DNA of 64,000 bases, from positions 135,116,636-135,180,635 of the forward strand of contig NC_134364.1 in assembly GCF_048569485.1 (NCBI RefSeq), given 5' to 3'. Source of the stretch: Anomaloglossus baeobatrachus (taxonomy: Eukaryota; Chordata; Amphibia; Anura; Aromobatidae). This document shows, one piece after another, positions 1 to 13,610 of this stretch (position 1 is the stretch's first letter; every line of letters begins with the position of its first letter). Both the position numbers and the translations under genes were made by a program. The notes beneath the pieces were generated by a model, which made no database searches, was not told the DNA's origin, and worked only from the letters and a program-made list of their open reading frames with translations.

Positions 1-3000
1 GCCAGCTCTGTGTGACTACAGACCGCACTGAGGGACTCGCCAGCACTGTGTGACTACAGACCGCACTGAGGGACTCGCCAGCCCTGTGTGACTACAGACC
101 GCACTGAGGGACTCGCCAGCACTGTGTGACTACAGACCGCACTGAGGGACTCGCCAGCCCTGTGTGACTACAGACCGCACTGAGGGACTCGCCAGCCGTG
201 TGTGACTGCAGACCGCACTCAGGGACTCGCCAGCCCTGTGTGACTACAGACCACACTGAGGGACTCGCCAGCCCTGTGTGACTACAGACCGCACTGAGGG
301 ACTCGCCAGCCCTGTGTGACTACAGACCACACTGAGGGACTCGCCAGCCCTGTGTGACTACAGACCTCACTGAGGGACTCGCCAGCACTGTGTGACTACA
401 GACCGCACTGAGGGACTCGCCAGCCGTGTGTGACTACAGACCGCACTGAGGGACTCGCCAGCCGTGTGTGACTACAGACCGCACTGAGGGACTCGCCAGC
501 CGTGTGTGACTACAGACCGCACTGAGGGACTCGCCAGCCCTGTGTGACTACAGACTGCACTGAGGGACTCGCCAGGCCTGTGTGACTACAGACCGCACTG
601 AGGGACTCACCAGTCCTGTGTGACTACAGACCGCACTGAGGGACTCGCCAGCTGTGTGTGACTACAGACCGCACTGAGGGACTCGCCAGGCCTGTGTGAC
701 TACAGACCACACTGAGGGACTCGCCAGCCCTGTGTGACTACAGACCGCACTGAGGGACTCGCCAGCTGTGTGTGACTACAGACCGAACTGAGGGACTCGC
801 CAGGCCTGTGTGACTACAGACCGCACTGAGGGACTCGCCAGCTGTGTGTGACTACAGACCGCACTGAGGGACTCGCCAGGCCTGTGTGACTACAGACCGC
901 ACTGAGGGACTCGCCAGCCCTGTGTGACTACAGACCACACTGAGGGACTCGCCAGTCGTGTGTGACTACAGACCGCACTGAGGGACTCGCCAGCCCTGTG
1001 TGACTACAGACCGCACTGAGGGACTCGCCAGTCCTGTGTGACTACAGACCGCACTGAGGGACTCGCCAGCCATGTGTGACTACAGACCGCACTGAGGGAC
1101 TCGCCAGCCGTGTGTGACTACAGACCTCACTGAGGGACTCGCCAGCCCTGTGTGACTACAGACCGCACTGAGGGACTCGCCAGTCCTGTGTGACTACAGA
1201 CTGCACTGAGGGACTCGCCAGGCCTGTGTGACTACAGACCGCACTGAGGGACTCGCCAGCTGTGTGTGACTACAGACCGCACTGAGGGACTCGCCAGCCC
1301 TGTGTGACTACAGACAGCACTGAGGGACTCGCCAGCCCTGTGTGACTACAGACCTCACTGAGGGACTAGCCAGCACTGTGTGACTACAGACAGCACTGAG
1401 GGACTCGCCAGCCGTGTGTGACTACAGACCGCACTGAGGGACTCGCCAGGCCTGTGTGACTACAGACCGCACTGAGGGACTCGACAGCTGTGTGTGACTA
1501 CAGACCGCACTGAGGGACTCGCCAGCCCTGTGTGACTACAGACAGCACTGAGGGACTCGCCAGCCATGTGTAACTACAGACCAAACTGAGGGACTCGCCA
1601 GCCCTGTGTGACTACAGACCTCACTGAGGGACTCGCCAGCACTGTGTGACTACAGACCGCACTGAGGGACTCGCCAGCCGTGTGTGACTACAGACCGCAC
1701 TGAGGGACTCACCAGCCCTGTGTGACTAAAGACCGCACTGAGGGACTCGCCAGCCCTGTGTGACTACAGACTGCACTGAGGGACTCGCCAGGCCTGTGTG
1801 ACTACAGACCGCACTGAGGGACTCGCCAGCTGTGTGTGACTACAGACCGCACTGAGGGACTCGCCAGGCCTGGGTGACTACAGACCGCACTGAGGGACTC
1901 GCCAGCTGTGTGTGACTACAGACCGCACTGAGGGACTCGCCAGACCTGTGTGACTACAGACCACACTGAGGGACTCGCCAGCCCTGTGTGACTACAGACC
2001 ACACTGAGGGACTCGCCAGTCGTGTGTGACTACAGACCGCACTGAGGGACTCGCCAGCCGTGTGTGACTACAGACCGCACTGACGGACTCGCCAGCCCTG
2101 TGTGACTACAGACCACACTGAGGGACTCGCCAGCCCTGTGTGACTACAGACCGCACTGAGGGACTCGCCAGGCCTGTGTGACTACAGACCGCACTGAGGG
2201 ACTCGCCAGCCGTGTGTGACTACAGACAGCACTGAGGGACTCGCCAGCCCTGTGTGACTACAGACCGCACTGAGGGACTCGCCAGCCCTGTGTGACTACA
2301 GACCGCACTGAGGGACTCGCCAGCCGTGTGTGACTACAGACCTCACTGAGGGACTCACCAGCCATGTGTGACTACAGACCACACTGAGGGACTCGCCAGC
2401 CCTGTGTGACTACAGACCGCACTGAGGGACTCGCCAGCTCTGTGTGACTACAGACTGCACTGAGGGACTCACCAGCCGTGTGTGACTACAGACCTCACTG
2501 AGGGACTCGCCAGCCGTGTGTGACTACAGACTGCACTGAGGGACTCACCAGCCGTGTGTGACTACAGACCGCACTGAGGGACTCGCCAGCCGTGTGTGAC
2601 TACAGACCGCACTGAGGGACTCGCCAGCCGTATGTGACTACAGACCGCACTGAGGGACTCGCCAGCCCTGTGTGACTACAGACCGCACTGAGGGACTCGC
2701 CAGCCCTGTGTGACTACAGACCGCACTGAGGGACTCTACAGCCCTGTGTGACTACAGACCGCACTGAGGGACTCGCCAGCCGTGTGTGACTACAGACCGC
2801 ACTGAGGGACTCGCCAGCCCTGTGTGACTACAGACCTCACTGAGGGACTCGCCAGCCGTGTGTGACTACAGACCGCACTGAGGGACTCACCAGCCCTGTG
2901 TGACTACAGACCGCACTGAGGGACTCGCCAGCCCTGTGTGACTACAGACCGCACTGAGGATCTCGCCAGCCGTGTGTGACTACAGACCGCACTGAGGGAC

Positions 3001-4003
3001 TCACCAGCCCTGTGTGACTACAGACCTCACTGAGGGACTCGCCAGCCGTGTGTGACTACAGACCGCACTGAGGGACTCGCCAGCCCTGTGTGACTACAAA
3101 CTGCACTGAGGGACTCGCCAGCCCTGTGTGACTACAGACCGCACTGAGGGACTCTACAGCCCTGTGTGACTACAGACCGCACTGAGGGACTCGCCAGCCG
3201 TGTGTGACTACAGACTTCACTGAGGGACTCGCCAGCCCTGTGTGACTACAGACCGCACTAAGGGACTCGCCAGCCGTGTGTGACTACAGACCGCACTGAG
3301 GGACTCGCCAGCCCTGTGTGACTACAGACCGCACTGAGGGACTCGCCAGCCCTGTGTGACTACAGACTGCACTGAGGGACTCGCCAGCCCTGTGTGACTA
3401 CAGACCGCACTGAGGGACTCTACAGCCCTGTGTGACTACAGACCGCACTGAGGGACTCGCCAGCCGTGTGTGACTACAGACTGCACTGAGGGACTCGCCA
3501 GCCCTGTGTGACTACAGACCGCACTAAGGGACTCGCCAGCCGTGTGTGACTACAGACCGCACTGAGGGACTCGCCAGCCCTGTGTGACTACAGACTGCAC
3601 TGAGGGACTCGCCAGCCCTGTGTGACTACAGACTGCACTGAGGGACTCGCCAGGCCTGTGTGACTACAGACCGCACTGAGGGACTCTACAGCCCTGTGTG
3701 ACTACAGACCGCACTGAGGGACTCTACAGCCCTGTGTGACTACAGACTGCACTGAGGGACTCTACAGCCCTGTGTGACTACAGACCGCACTGAGGGACTC
3801 TACAGCCCTGTGTGACTACAGACTGCACTGAGGGACTCGCCAGCCCTGTGTGACTACAGACCGCACTGAGGGACTCGCCAGCTCTGTGTGACTACAGACC
3901 GCACTGAGGGACTCGCCAGCCCTGTGTGACTACAGACCGCACTGAGGGACTCGCCAGCCCTGTGTGACTACAGATCACACTGAGGGACTCGCCAGTCCTG
4001 TGT

Positions 4004-5526
4004 GACTACAGACCGCACTGAGGGACTCGCCAGCCGTGTGTGACTACAGACCGCACTGAGGGACTCGCCAGCCGTGTGTGACTACAGACCGCACTGAGGG
4101 ACTCGCCAGCCCTGTGTGACTACAGACCGCACTGAGGGACTCGCCAGCTCTGTGTGACTACAGACCGCACTGAGGGACTCGCCAGCCGTGTGTGACTACA
4201 GACCGCACTGAGGGACTCGCCAGCCGTGTGTGACAACAGACCGCACTGAGGGACTCGCCAGCCCTGAGTGACTACAGACCACACTGAGGGACTCGCCAGC
4301 CGTGTGTGACTACAGACCGCACTGAGGGACTCGCCAGCCGTGTGTGACTACAGACCGCACCTAGGGACTCGCCAGCCGTGTGTGACTACAGACTGCACTG
4401 AGGGACTCGCCAGCCGTGTGTGACTACAGACCGCACTGAGGGACTTACCAGCCCTGTGTGACTATAGACCGCACTGAGGGACTCCCCAGCCCTGTGTGAC
4501 TACAGACCTCACTGAGGGACTCGCCAGCCGTGTGTGACTACAGACCTCACTGAGGGACTCGCCAGCCCTGTGTGACTACAGACCTCACTGAGGGACTCGC
4601 CAGCCGTGTGTGACTACAGACCTCACTGAGGGACTCGCCAGCCGTGTGTGACTACAGACCTCACTGAGGGACTCGCCAGCCCTGTGTGACTAGAGACCGC
4701 ACTGAGGGACTCGCCAGCTGTGTGTGACTACAGACCGCACTGAGGGACTCGCCAGCCCTGTGTGACTACAGACCGCACTGAGGGACTCGCCAGCCCTGTG
4801 TGACTACAGACCACACTGAGGGACTCGCCAGTCCTGTGTGACTACAGACCGCACTGAGGGACTCGCCAGCCGTGTGTGACTACAGACCGCACTGAGGGAC
4901 TCGCCAGCCGTGTGTGACTACAGACCGCACTGAGGGACTCGCCAGCCCTGTGTGACTACAGACCGCACTGAGGGACTCGCCAGCTCTGTGTGACTACAGA
5001 CCGCACTGAGGGACTCGCCAGCCGTGTGTGACTACAGACCGCACTGAGGGACTCGCCAGCCGTGTGTGACAACAGACCGCACTGAGGGACTCGCCAGCCC
5101 TGAGTGACTACAGACCACACTGAGGGACTCGCCAGCCGTGTGTGACTACAGACCGCACTGAGGGACTCGCCAGCCGTGTGTGACTACAGACCGCACTCAG
5201 GGACTCGCCAGCCGTGTGTGACTACAGACTGCACTGAGGGACTCGCCAGCCGTGTGTGACTACAGACCGCACTGAGGGACTTACCAGCCCTGTGTGACTA
5301 TAGACCGCACTGAGGGACTCCCCAGCCCTGTGTGACTACAGACCTCACTGAGGGACTCGCCAGCCGTGTGTGACTACAGACCTCACTGAGGGACTCGCCA
5401 GCCCTGTGTGACTACAGACCTCACTGAGGGACTCGCCAGCCGTGTGTGACTACAGACCTCACTGAGGGACTCGCCAGCCGTGTGTGACTACAGACCTCAC
5501 TGAGGGACTCGCCAGCCCTGTGTGAC
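4004..5526. repeat. Duplication of a 22-monomer block inside the satellite
   Basis: The rare unit GTGACAACAGACC occurs at about 4229 and 5065, 836 bp apart (22 x 38). It is followed in both places by the CCCTGAGTGAC unit, the ACTTACC unit, the ACTATAGACC unit and a run of GACCTCAC units in the same order. This is a local unequal-exchange product, separate from the 1520-bp one. Confidence 0.8.
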
Positions 5527-8500
5527 TAGAGACCGCACTGAGGGACTCCCCAGCCCTGTGTGACTACAGACCGCACTGAGGGACTCGCCAGCCGTGTGTG
5601 ACTACAGACCTCACTGAGGGACTCGCCAGCCCTGTGTGACTAGAGACCGCACTGAGGGACTCCCCAGCCCTGTGTGACTATAGACCGCACTGAGGGACTC
5701 CCCAGCCCTGTGTGACTACAGACCTCACTGAGGGACTCGCCAGCCGTGTGTGACTACAGACCTCACTGAGGGACTCGCCAGCCGTGTGTGACTACAGACC
5801 TCACTGAGGGACTCGCCAGCCGTGTGTGACTACAGACCTCACTGAGGGACTCGCCAGCCCTGTGTGACTAGAGACCGCACTGAGGGACTCCCCAGCCCTG
5901 TGTGACTACAGACCGCACTGAGGGACTCGCCAGCCGTGTGTGACTACAGACCTCACTGAGGGACTCGCCAGCCCTGTGTGACTAGAGACCTCACTGAGGG
6001 ACTCGCCAGCCCTGTGTGACTACAGACCTCACTGAGGGACTCCCCAGCCCTGTGTGACTACAGACCGCACTGAGGGACTCGCCAGTCCTGTGTGACTACA
6101 GACCGCACTGAGGGACTCGCCAGCCCTGTGTGACTACAGGCCGCACTGAGGGACTCGCCAGCCCTGTGTGACTACAGACCTCACTGAGGGTTTCGCCAGC
6201 CCTGTGTGACTACAGACCGCACTGAGGGACTCGCCAGCCCTGTGTGACTACAGACCGCACTGAGGGACTCGCCAGCTCTGTGTGACTACAGACCGCACTG
6301 AGGGACTCGCCAGCCGTGTGTGACTACAGACCTCACTGAGGGACTCGCCAGCCCTGTGTGACTACAGACCGCACTGAGGGACTCGCCAGTCCTGTGTGAC
6401 TACAGACCGCACTGAGGGACTCGCCAGGCCTGTGTGACTACAGACCGCACTGAGGGACTCGCCAGCTGTGTGTGACTACAGACCGCACTGAGAGACTCGC
6501 CAGCCCTGTGTGACTACAGACCGCACTGAGGGACTCGCCAGTCCTGTGTGACTACAGACTGCACTGAGGGACTCGCCAGGCCTGTGTGACTACAGACCGC
6601 ACTGAGGGATTCGCCAGCTGTGTGTGACTACAGACCGCACTGAGGGACTCGCCAGCCCGGTGTGACTACAGACAGCACTGAGGGACTCGCCAGCCCTGTG
6701 TGACTACAGACCACACTGAGGGACTCGCCAGCCCTGTGTGACTACAGACCGCACTGAGGGACTCGCCAGCACTGTGTGACTACAGACCGCACTGAGGGAC
6801 TTGCCAGCTCTGTGTGACTACAGACCGCACTGAGGGACTCGCCAGCACTGTGTGACTACAGACCGCACTGAGGGACTCGCCAGCCCTGTGTGACTACAGA
6901 CCGCACTGAGGGACTCGCCAGCACTGTGTGACTACAGACCGCACTGAGGGACTCGCCAGCCCTGTGTGACTACAGACCGCACTGAGGGACTCGCCAGCCG
7001 TGTGTGACTGCAGACCGCACTCAGGGACTCGCCAGCCCTGTGTGACTACAGACCACACTGAGGGACTCGCCAGCCCTGTGTGACTACAGACCGCACTGAG
7101 GGACTCGCCAGCCCTGTGTGACTACAGACCGCACTGAGGGACTCGCCAGCCATGTGTGACTACAGACCACACTGAGGGACTCGCCAGCCCTGTGTGACTA
7201 CAGACCTCACTGAGGGACTCGCCAGCACTGTGTGACTACAGACCGCACTGAGGGACTCGCCAGCCGTGTGTGACTACAGACCGCACTGAGGGACTCGCCA
7301 GCCCTGTGTGACTACAGACCGCACTGAGGGACTCGCCAGCCGTGTGTGACTACAGACCGCACTGAGGGACTCGCCAGCCCTGTGTGACTACAGACCGCAC
7401 TGAGGGACTCGCCAGGCCTGTGTGACTACAGACCGCACTGAGGGACTCGCCAGCCCTGTGTGACTACAGACCACACTGAGGGACTCGCCAGTCGTGTGTG
7501 ACTACAGACCGCACTGAGGGACTCGCCAGCCCTGTGTGACTACAGACCGCACTGAGGGACTCGCCAGTCCTGTGTGACTACAGACCGCACTGAGGGACTC
7601 GCCAGCCATGTGTGACTACAGACTGCACTGAGGGACTCGCCAGCCGTGTGTGACTACAGACCTCACTGAGGGACTCGCCAGCCCTGTGTGACTACAGACC
7701 GCACTGAGGGACTCGCCAGTCCTGTGTGACTACAGACTGCACTGAGGGACTCGCCAGGCCTGTGTGACTACAGACCTCACTGAGGGACTCGCCAGCACTG
7801 TGTGTGACTACAGACCGCATTGAGGGACTCGCCAGCCCTGTGTGACTACAGACCACACTGAGGGACTCGCCAGCCCTGTGTGACTACAGACCGCACTGAG
7901 GGACTCGCCAGCCCTGTGTGACTACAGACAGCGCTGAGGGACTCGCCAGCCCTGTGTGACTACAGACCTCACTGAGGGACTCGCCAGCACTGTGTGACTA
8001 CAGACAGCACTGAGGGACTCGCCAGCCGTGTGTGACTACAGACCGCACTGAGGGACTCGCCAGGCCTGTGTGACTACAGACCGCACTGAGGGACTCGCCA
8101 GCTGTGTATGACTACAGACCGCACTGAGGGACTCGCCAGCCCTGTGTGACTACAGACAGCAGTGAGGCACTCGCCAGCCATGTGTGACTACAGACCAAAC
8201 TGAGGGACTCGCCAGCCCTGTGTGACTACAGACCTCACTGAGGGACTCGCCAGCACTGTGTGACTACAGACCGCACTGAGGGACTCGCCAGCCGTGTGTG
8301 ACTACAGACCGCACTGAGGGACTCGCCAGCCCTGTGTGACTAAAGACCGCACTGAGGGACTCGCCAGCCCTGTGTGACTACAGACTGCACTGAGGGACTC
8401 GCCAGGCCTGTGTGACTACAGACCGCACTGAGGGACTCGCCAGCTGTGTGTGACTACAGACCGCACTGAGGGACTCGCCAGGCCTGGGTGACTACAGACC

Positions 8501-10531
8501 GCACTGAGGGACTCGCCAGCTGTGTGTGACTACAGACCGCACTGAGGGACTCGCCAGGCCTGTGTGACTACAGACCACACTGAGGGACTCGCCAGCCCTA
8601 TGTGACTACAGACCACACTGAGGGACTCGCCAGTCGTGTGTGACTACAGACCGCACTGAGGGACTCGCCAGCCGTGTGTGACTACAGACCGAACTGACGG
8701 ACTCGCCAGCCCTGTGTGACTACAGACCACACTGAGGGACTCGCCAGCCCTGTGTGACTACAGACCGCACTGAGGGACTCGCCAGGCCTGTGTGACTACA
8801 GACCGCACTGAGGGACTCGCCAGCCGTGTGTGACTACAGACAGCACTGAGGGACTCGCCAGCCCTGTGTGACTACAGACCGCACTGAGGGACTCGCCAGC
8901 CCTGTGTGACTACAGACCGCACTGAGGGACTCGCCAGCCGTGTGTGACTACAGACCTCACTGAGGGACTCACCAGCCATGTGTGACTACAGACCACACTG
9001 AGGGACTCGCCAGCCCTGTGTGACTACAGACCGCACTGAGGGACTCGCCAGCTCTGTGTGACTACAGACTGCACTGAGGGACTCACCAGCCGTGTGTGAC
9101 TACAGACCTCACTGAGGGACTCGCCAGCCGTGTGTGACTACAGACTGCACTGAGGGACTCACCAGCCGTGTGTGACTACAGACCGCACTGAGGGACTCGC
9201 CAGCCGTGTGTGACTACAGACCGCACTGAGGGACTCGCCAGCCGTATGTGACTACAGACCGCACTGAGGGACTCGCCAGCCCTGTGTGACTACAGACCGC
9301 ACTGAGGGACTCGCCAGCCCTGTGTGACTACAGACCGCACTGAGGGACTCTACAGCCCTGTGTGACTACAGACCGCACTGAGGGACTCGCCAGCCGTGTG
9401 TGACTACAGACCGCACTGAGGGACTCTACAGCCCTGTGTGACTACAGACCGCACTGAGGGACTCGCCAGCTCTGTGTGACTACAGACCGCACTGGGGGAC
9501 TTGCCAGCCCTGTGTGACTACAGACCGCACTGAGGGACTCGCCAGCCGTGTGTGACTACAGACCGCACTGAGGGACTCACCAGCCCTGTGTGACTACAGA
9601 CCGCACTGAGGGACTCGCCAGCCCTGTGTGACTACAGACCTCACTGAGGGACTCGCCAGCCGTGTGTGACTACAGACCGCACTGAGGGACTCACCAGCCC
9701 TGTGTGACTACAGACCGCACTGAGGGACTCGCCAGCCCTGTGTGACTACAGACCACACTGAGGGACTCGCCAGTCGTGTGTGACTACAGACCGCACTGAG
9801 GGACTCGCCAGCCCTGTGTGACTACAGACCGCACTGAGGGACTCGCCAGTCCTGTGTGACTACAGACCGCACTGAGGGACTCGCCAGCCATGTGTGACTA
9901 CAGACCGCACTGAGGGACTCGCCAGCCGTGTGTGACTACAGACCTCACTGAGGGACTCGCCAGCCCTGTGTGACTACAGACCGCACTGAGGGACTCGCCA
10001 GTCCTGTGTGACTACAGACTGCACTGAGGGACTCGCCAGGCCTGTGTGACTACAGACCTCACTGAGGGACTCGCCAGCACTGTGTGTGACTACAGACCGC
10101 ATTGAGGGACTCGCCAGGCCTGTGTGACTACAGACCACACTGAGGGACTCGCCAGCCCTGTGTGACTACAGACCGCACTGAGGGACTCGCCAGCCCTGTG
10201 TGACTACAGACAGCACTGAGGGACTCGCCAGCCCTGTGTGACTACAGACCGCACTGAGGGACTCGCCAGGCCTGTGTGACTACAGACAGCACTGAGGGAC
10301 TCGCCAGCCCTGTGTGACTACAGACAGCACTGAGGGACTCGCCAGCCGTGTGTGACTACAGACCGCACTGAGGGACTCGCCAGGCCTGTGTGACTACAGA
10401 CCGCACTGAGGGACTCGCCAGCTGTGTGTGACTACAGACCGCACTGAGGGACTCGCCAGCCCTGTGTGACTACAGACAGCACTGAGGGACTCGCCAGCCA
10501 TGTGTGACTACAGACCAAACTGAGGGACTCG

Positions 10532-13500
10532 CCAGCCCTGTGTGACTACAGACCTCACTGAGGGACTCGCCAGCACTGTGTGACTACAGACCGCACTGAG
10601 GGACTCGCCAGCCGTGTGTGACTACAGACCGCACTGAGGGACTCGCCAGCCCTGTGTGACTAAAGACCGCACTGAGGGACTCGCCAGCCCTGTGTGACTA
10701 CAGACTGCACTGAGGGACTCGCCAGGCCTGTGTGACTACAGACCGCACTGAGGGACTCGCCAGCTGTGTGTGACTACAGACCGCACTGAGGGACTCGCCA
10801 GGCCTGTGTGACTACAGACCACACTGAGGGACTCGCCAGCCCTGTGTGACTACAGACCACACTGAGGGACTCGCCAGTCGTGTGTGACTACAGACCGCAC
10901 TGAGGGACTCGCCAGCCGTGTGTGACTACAGACCGCACTGACGGACTCGCCAGCCCTGTGTGACTACAGACCACACTGAGGGACTCGCCAGCCCTGTGTG
11001 ACTACAGACCGCACTGAGGGACTCGCCAGGCCTGTGTGACTACAGACCGCACTGAGGGACTCGCCAGCCGTGTGTGACTACAGACAGCACTGAGGGACTC
11101 GCCAGCCCTGTGTGACTACAGACCGCACTGAGGGACTCGCCAGCCCTGTGTGACTACAGACCGCACTGAGGGACTCGCCAGCCGTGTGTGACTACAGACC
11201 TCACTGAGGGACTCACCAGCCATGTGTGACTACAGACCACACTGAGGGACTCGCCAGCCCTGTGTGACTACAGACCGCACTGAGGGACTCGCCAGCTCTG
11301 TGTGACTACAGACTGCACTGAGGGACTCACCAGCCGTGTGTGACTACAGACCTCACTGAGGGACTCGCCAGCCGTGTGTGACTACAGACTGCACTGAGGG
11401 ACTCACCAGCCGTGTGTGACTACAGACCGCACTGAGGGACTCGCCAGCCGTGTGTGACTACAGACCGCACTGAGGGACTCGCCAGCCGTATGTGACTACA
11501 GACCGCACTGAGGGACTCGCCAGCCCTGTGTGACTACAGACCGCACTAAGGGACTCGCCAGCCCTGTGTGACTACAGACCGCACTGAGGGACTCTACAGC
11601 CCTGTGTGACTACAGACCGCACTGAGGGACTCGCCAGCCGTGTGTGACTACAGACCGCACTGAGGGACTCTACAGCCCTGTGTGACTACAGACCGCACTG
11701 AGGGACTCGCCAGCTCTGTGTGACTACAGACCGCACTGAGGGACTCGCCAGCCCTGTGTGACTACAGACCGCACTGAGGGACTCGCCAGCCGTGTGTGAC
11801 TACAGACCGCACTGAGGGACTCACCAGCCCTGTGTGACTACAGACCGCACTGAGGGACTCGCCAGCCCTGTGTGACTACAGACCTCACTGAGGGACTCGC
11901 CAGCCGTGTGTGACTACAGACCGCACTGAGGGACTCACCAGCCCTGTGTGACTACAGACCGCACTGAGGGACTCGCCAGCCCTGTGTGACTACAGACCGC
12001 ACTGAGGGACTCGCCAGCCGTGTGTGACTACAGACCGCACTGAGGGACTCACCAGCCCTGTGTGACTACAGACCTCACTGAGGGACTCGCCAGCACTGTG
12101 TGACTACAGACCGCACTGAGGGACTCGCCAGCCGTGTGTGACTACAGACCGCACTGAGGGACTCGCCAGCCCTGTGTGACTAAAGACCGCACTGAGGGAC
12201 TCGCCAGCCCTGTGTGACTACAGACTGCACTGAGGGACTCGCCAGGCCTGTGTGACTACAGACCGCACTGAGGGACTCGCCAGCTGTGTGTGACTACAGA
12301 CCGCACTGAGGGACTTGCCAGGCCTGTGTGACTACAGACCACACTGAGGGACTCGCCAGCCCTGTGTGACTACAGACCACACTGAGGGACTCGCCAGTCG
12401 TGTGTGACTACAGACCGCACTGAGGGACTCGCCAGCCGTGTGTGACTACAGACCGCACTGACGGACTCGCCAGCCCTGTGTGACTACAGACCACACTGAG
12501 GGACTCGCCAGCCCTGTGTGACTACAGACCGCACTGAGGGACTCGCCAGGCCTGTGTGACTACAGACCGCACTGAGGGACTCGCCAGCCGTGTGTGACTA
12601 CAGACAGCACTGAGGGACTCGCCAGCCCTGTGTGACTACAGACCGCACTGAGGGACTCGCCAGCCCTGTGTGACTACAGACCGCACTGAGGGACTCGCCA
12701 GCCGTGTGTGACTACAGACCTCACTGAGGGACTCACCAGCCATGTGTGACTACAGACCACACTGAGGGACTCGCCAGCCCTGTGTGACTACAGACCGCAC
12801 TGAGGGACTCGCCAGCTCTGTGTGACTACAGACTGCACTGAGGGACTCACCAGCCGTGTGTGACTACAGACCTCACTGAGGGACTCGCCAGCCGTGTGTG
12901 ACTACAGACTGCACTGAGGGACTCACCAGCCGTGTGTGACTACAGACCGCACTGAGGGACTCGCCAGCCGTGTGTGACTACAGACCGCACTGAGGGACTC
13001 GCCAGCCGTATGTGACTACAGACCGCACTGAGGGACTCGCCAGCCCTGTGTGACTACAGACCGCACTAAGGGACTCGCCAGCCCTGTGTGACTACAGACC
13101 GCACTGAGGGACTCTACAGCCCTGTGTGACTACAGACCGCACTGAGGGACTCGCCAGCCGTGTGTGACTACAGACCGCACTGAGGGACTCTACAGCCCTG
13201 TGTGACTACAGACCGCACTGAGGGACTCGCCAGCTCTGTGTGACTACAGACCGCACTGAGGGACTCGCCAGCCCTGTGTGACTACAGACCGCACTGAGGG
13301 ACTCGCCAGCCGTGTGTGACTACAGACCGCACTGAGGGACTCACCAGCCCTGTGTGACTACAGACCGCACTGAGGGACTCGCCAGCCCTGTGTGACTACA
13401 GACCTCACTGAGGGACTCGCCAGCCGTGTGTGACTACAGACCGCACTGAGGGACTCACCAGCCCTGTGTGACTACAGACCGCACTGAGGGACTCGCCAGC

Positions 13501-13610
13501 CCTGTGTGACTACAGACCGCACTGAGGGACTCGCCAGCCGTGTGTGACTACAGACCGCACTGAGGGACTCACCAGCCCTGTGTGACTACAGACCTCACTG
13601 AGGGACTCGC
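10532..13610. repeat. Recent tandem duplication of a 40-monomer block inside the satellite
   Basis: Copy 1 (about 10551-12070) and copy 2 (about 12071-13590) lie 1520 bp apart, exactly 40 x 38. They share the same order of private monomer variants: the TAAAGACC unit at 10661 and 12181, TGACGGACTC at 10939 and 12459, and CACTAAGG at 11544 and 13064. The only difference I noticed is CTCGCC versus CTTGCC near 10795 and 12315. The order of variants diverges outside these limits, which marks the edges of the event. Confidence 0.85.
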
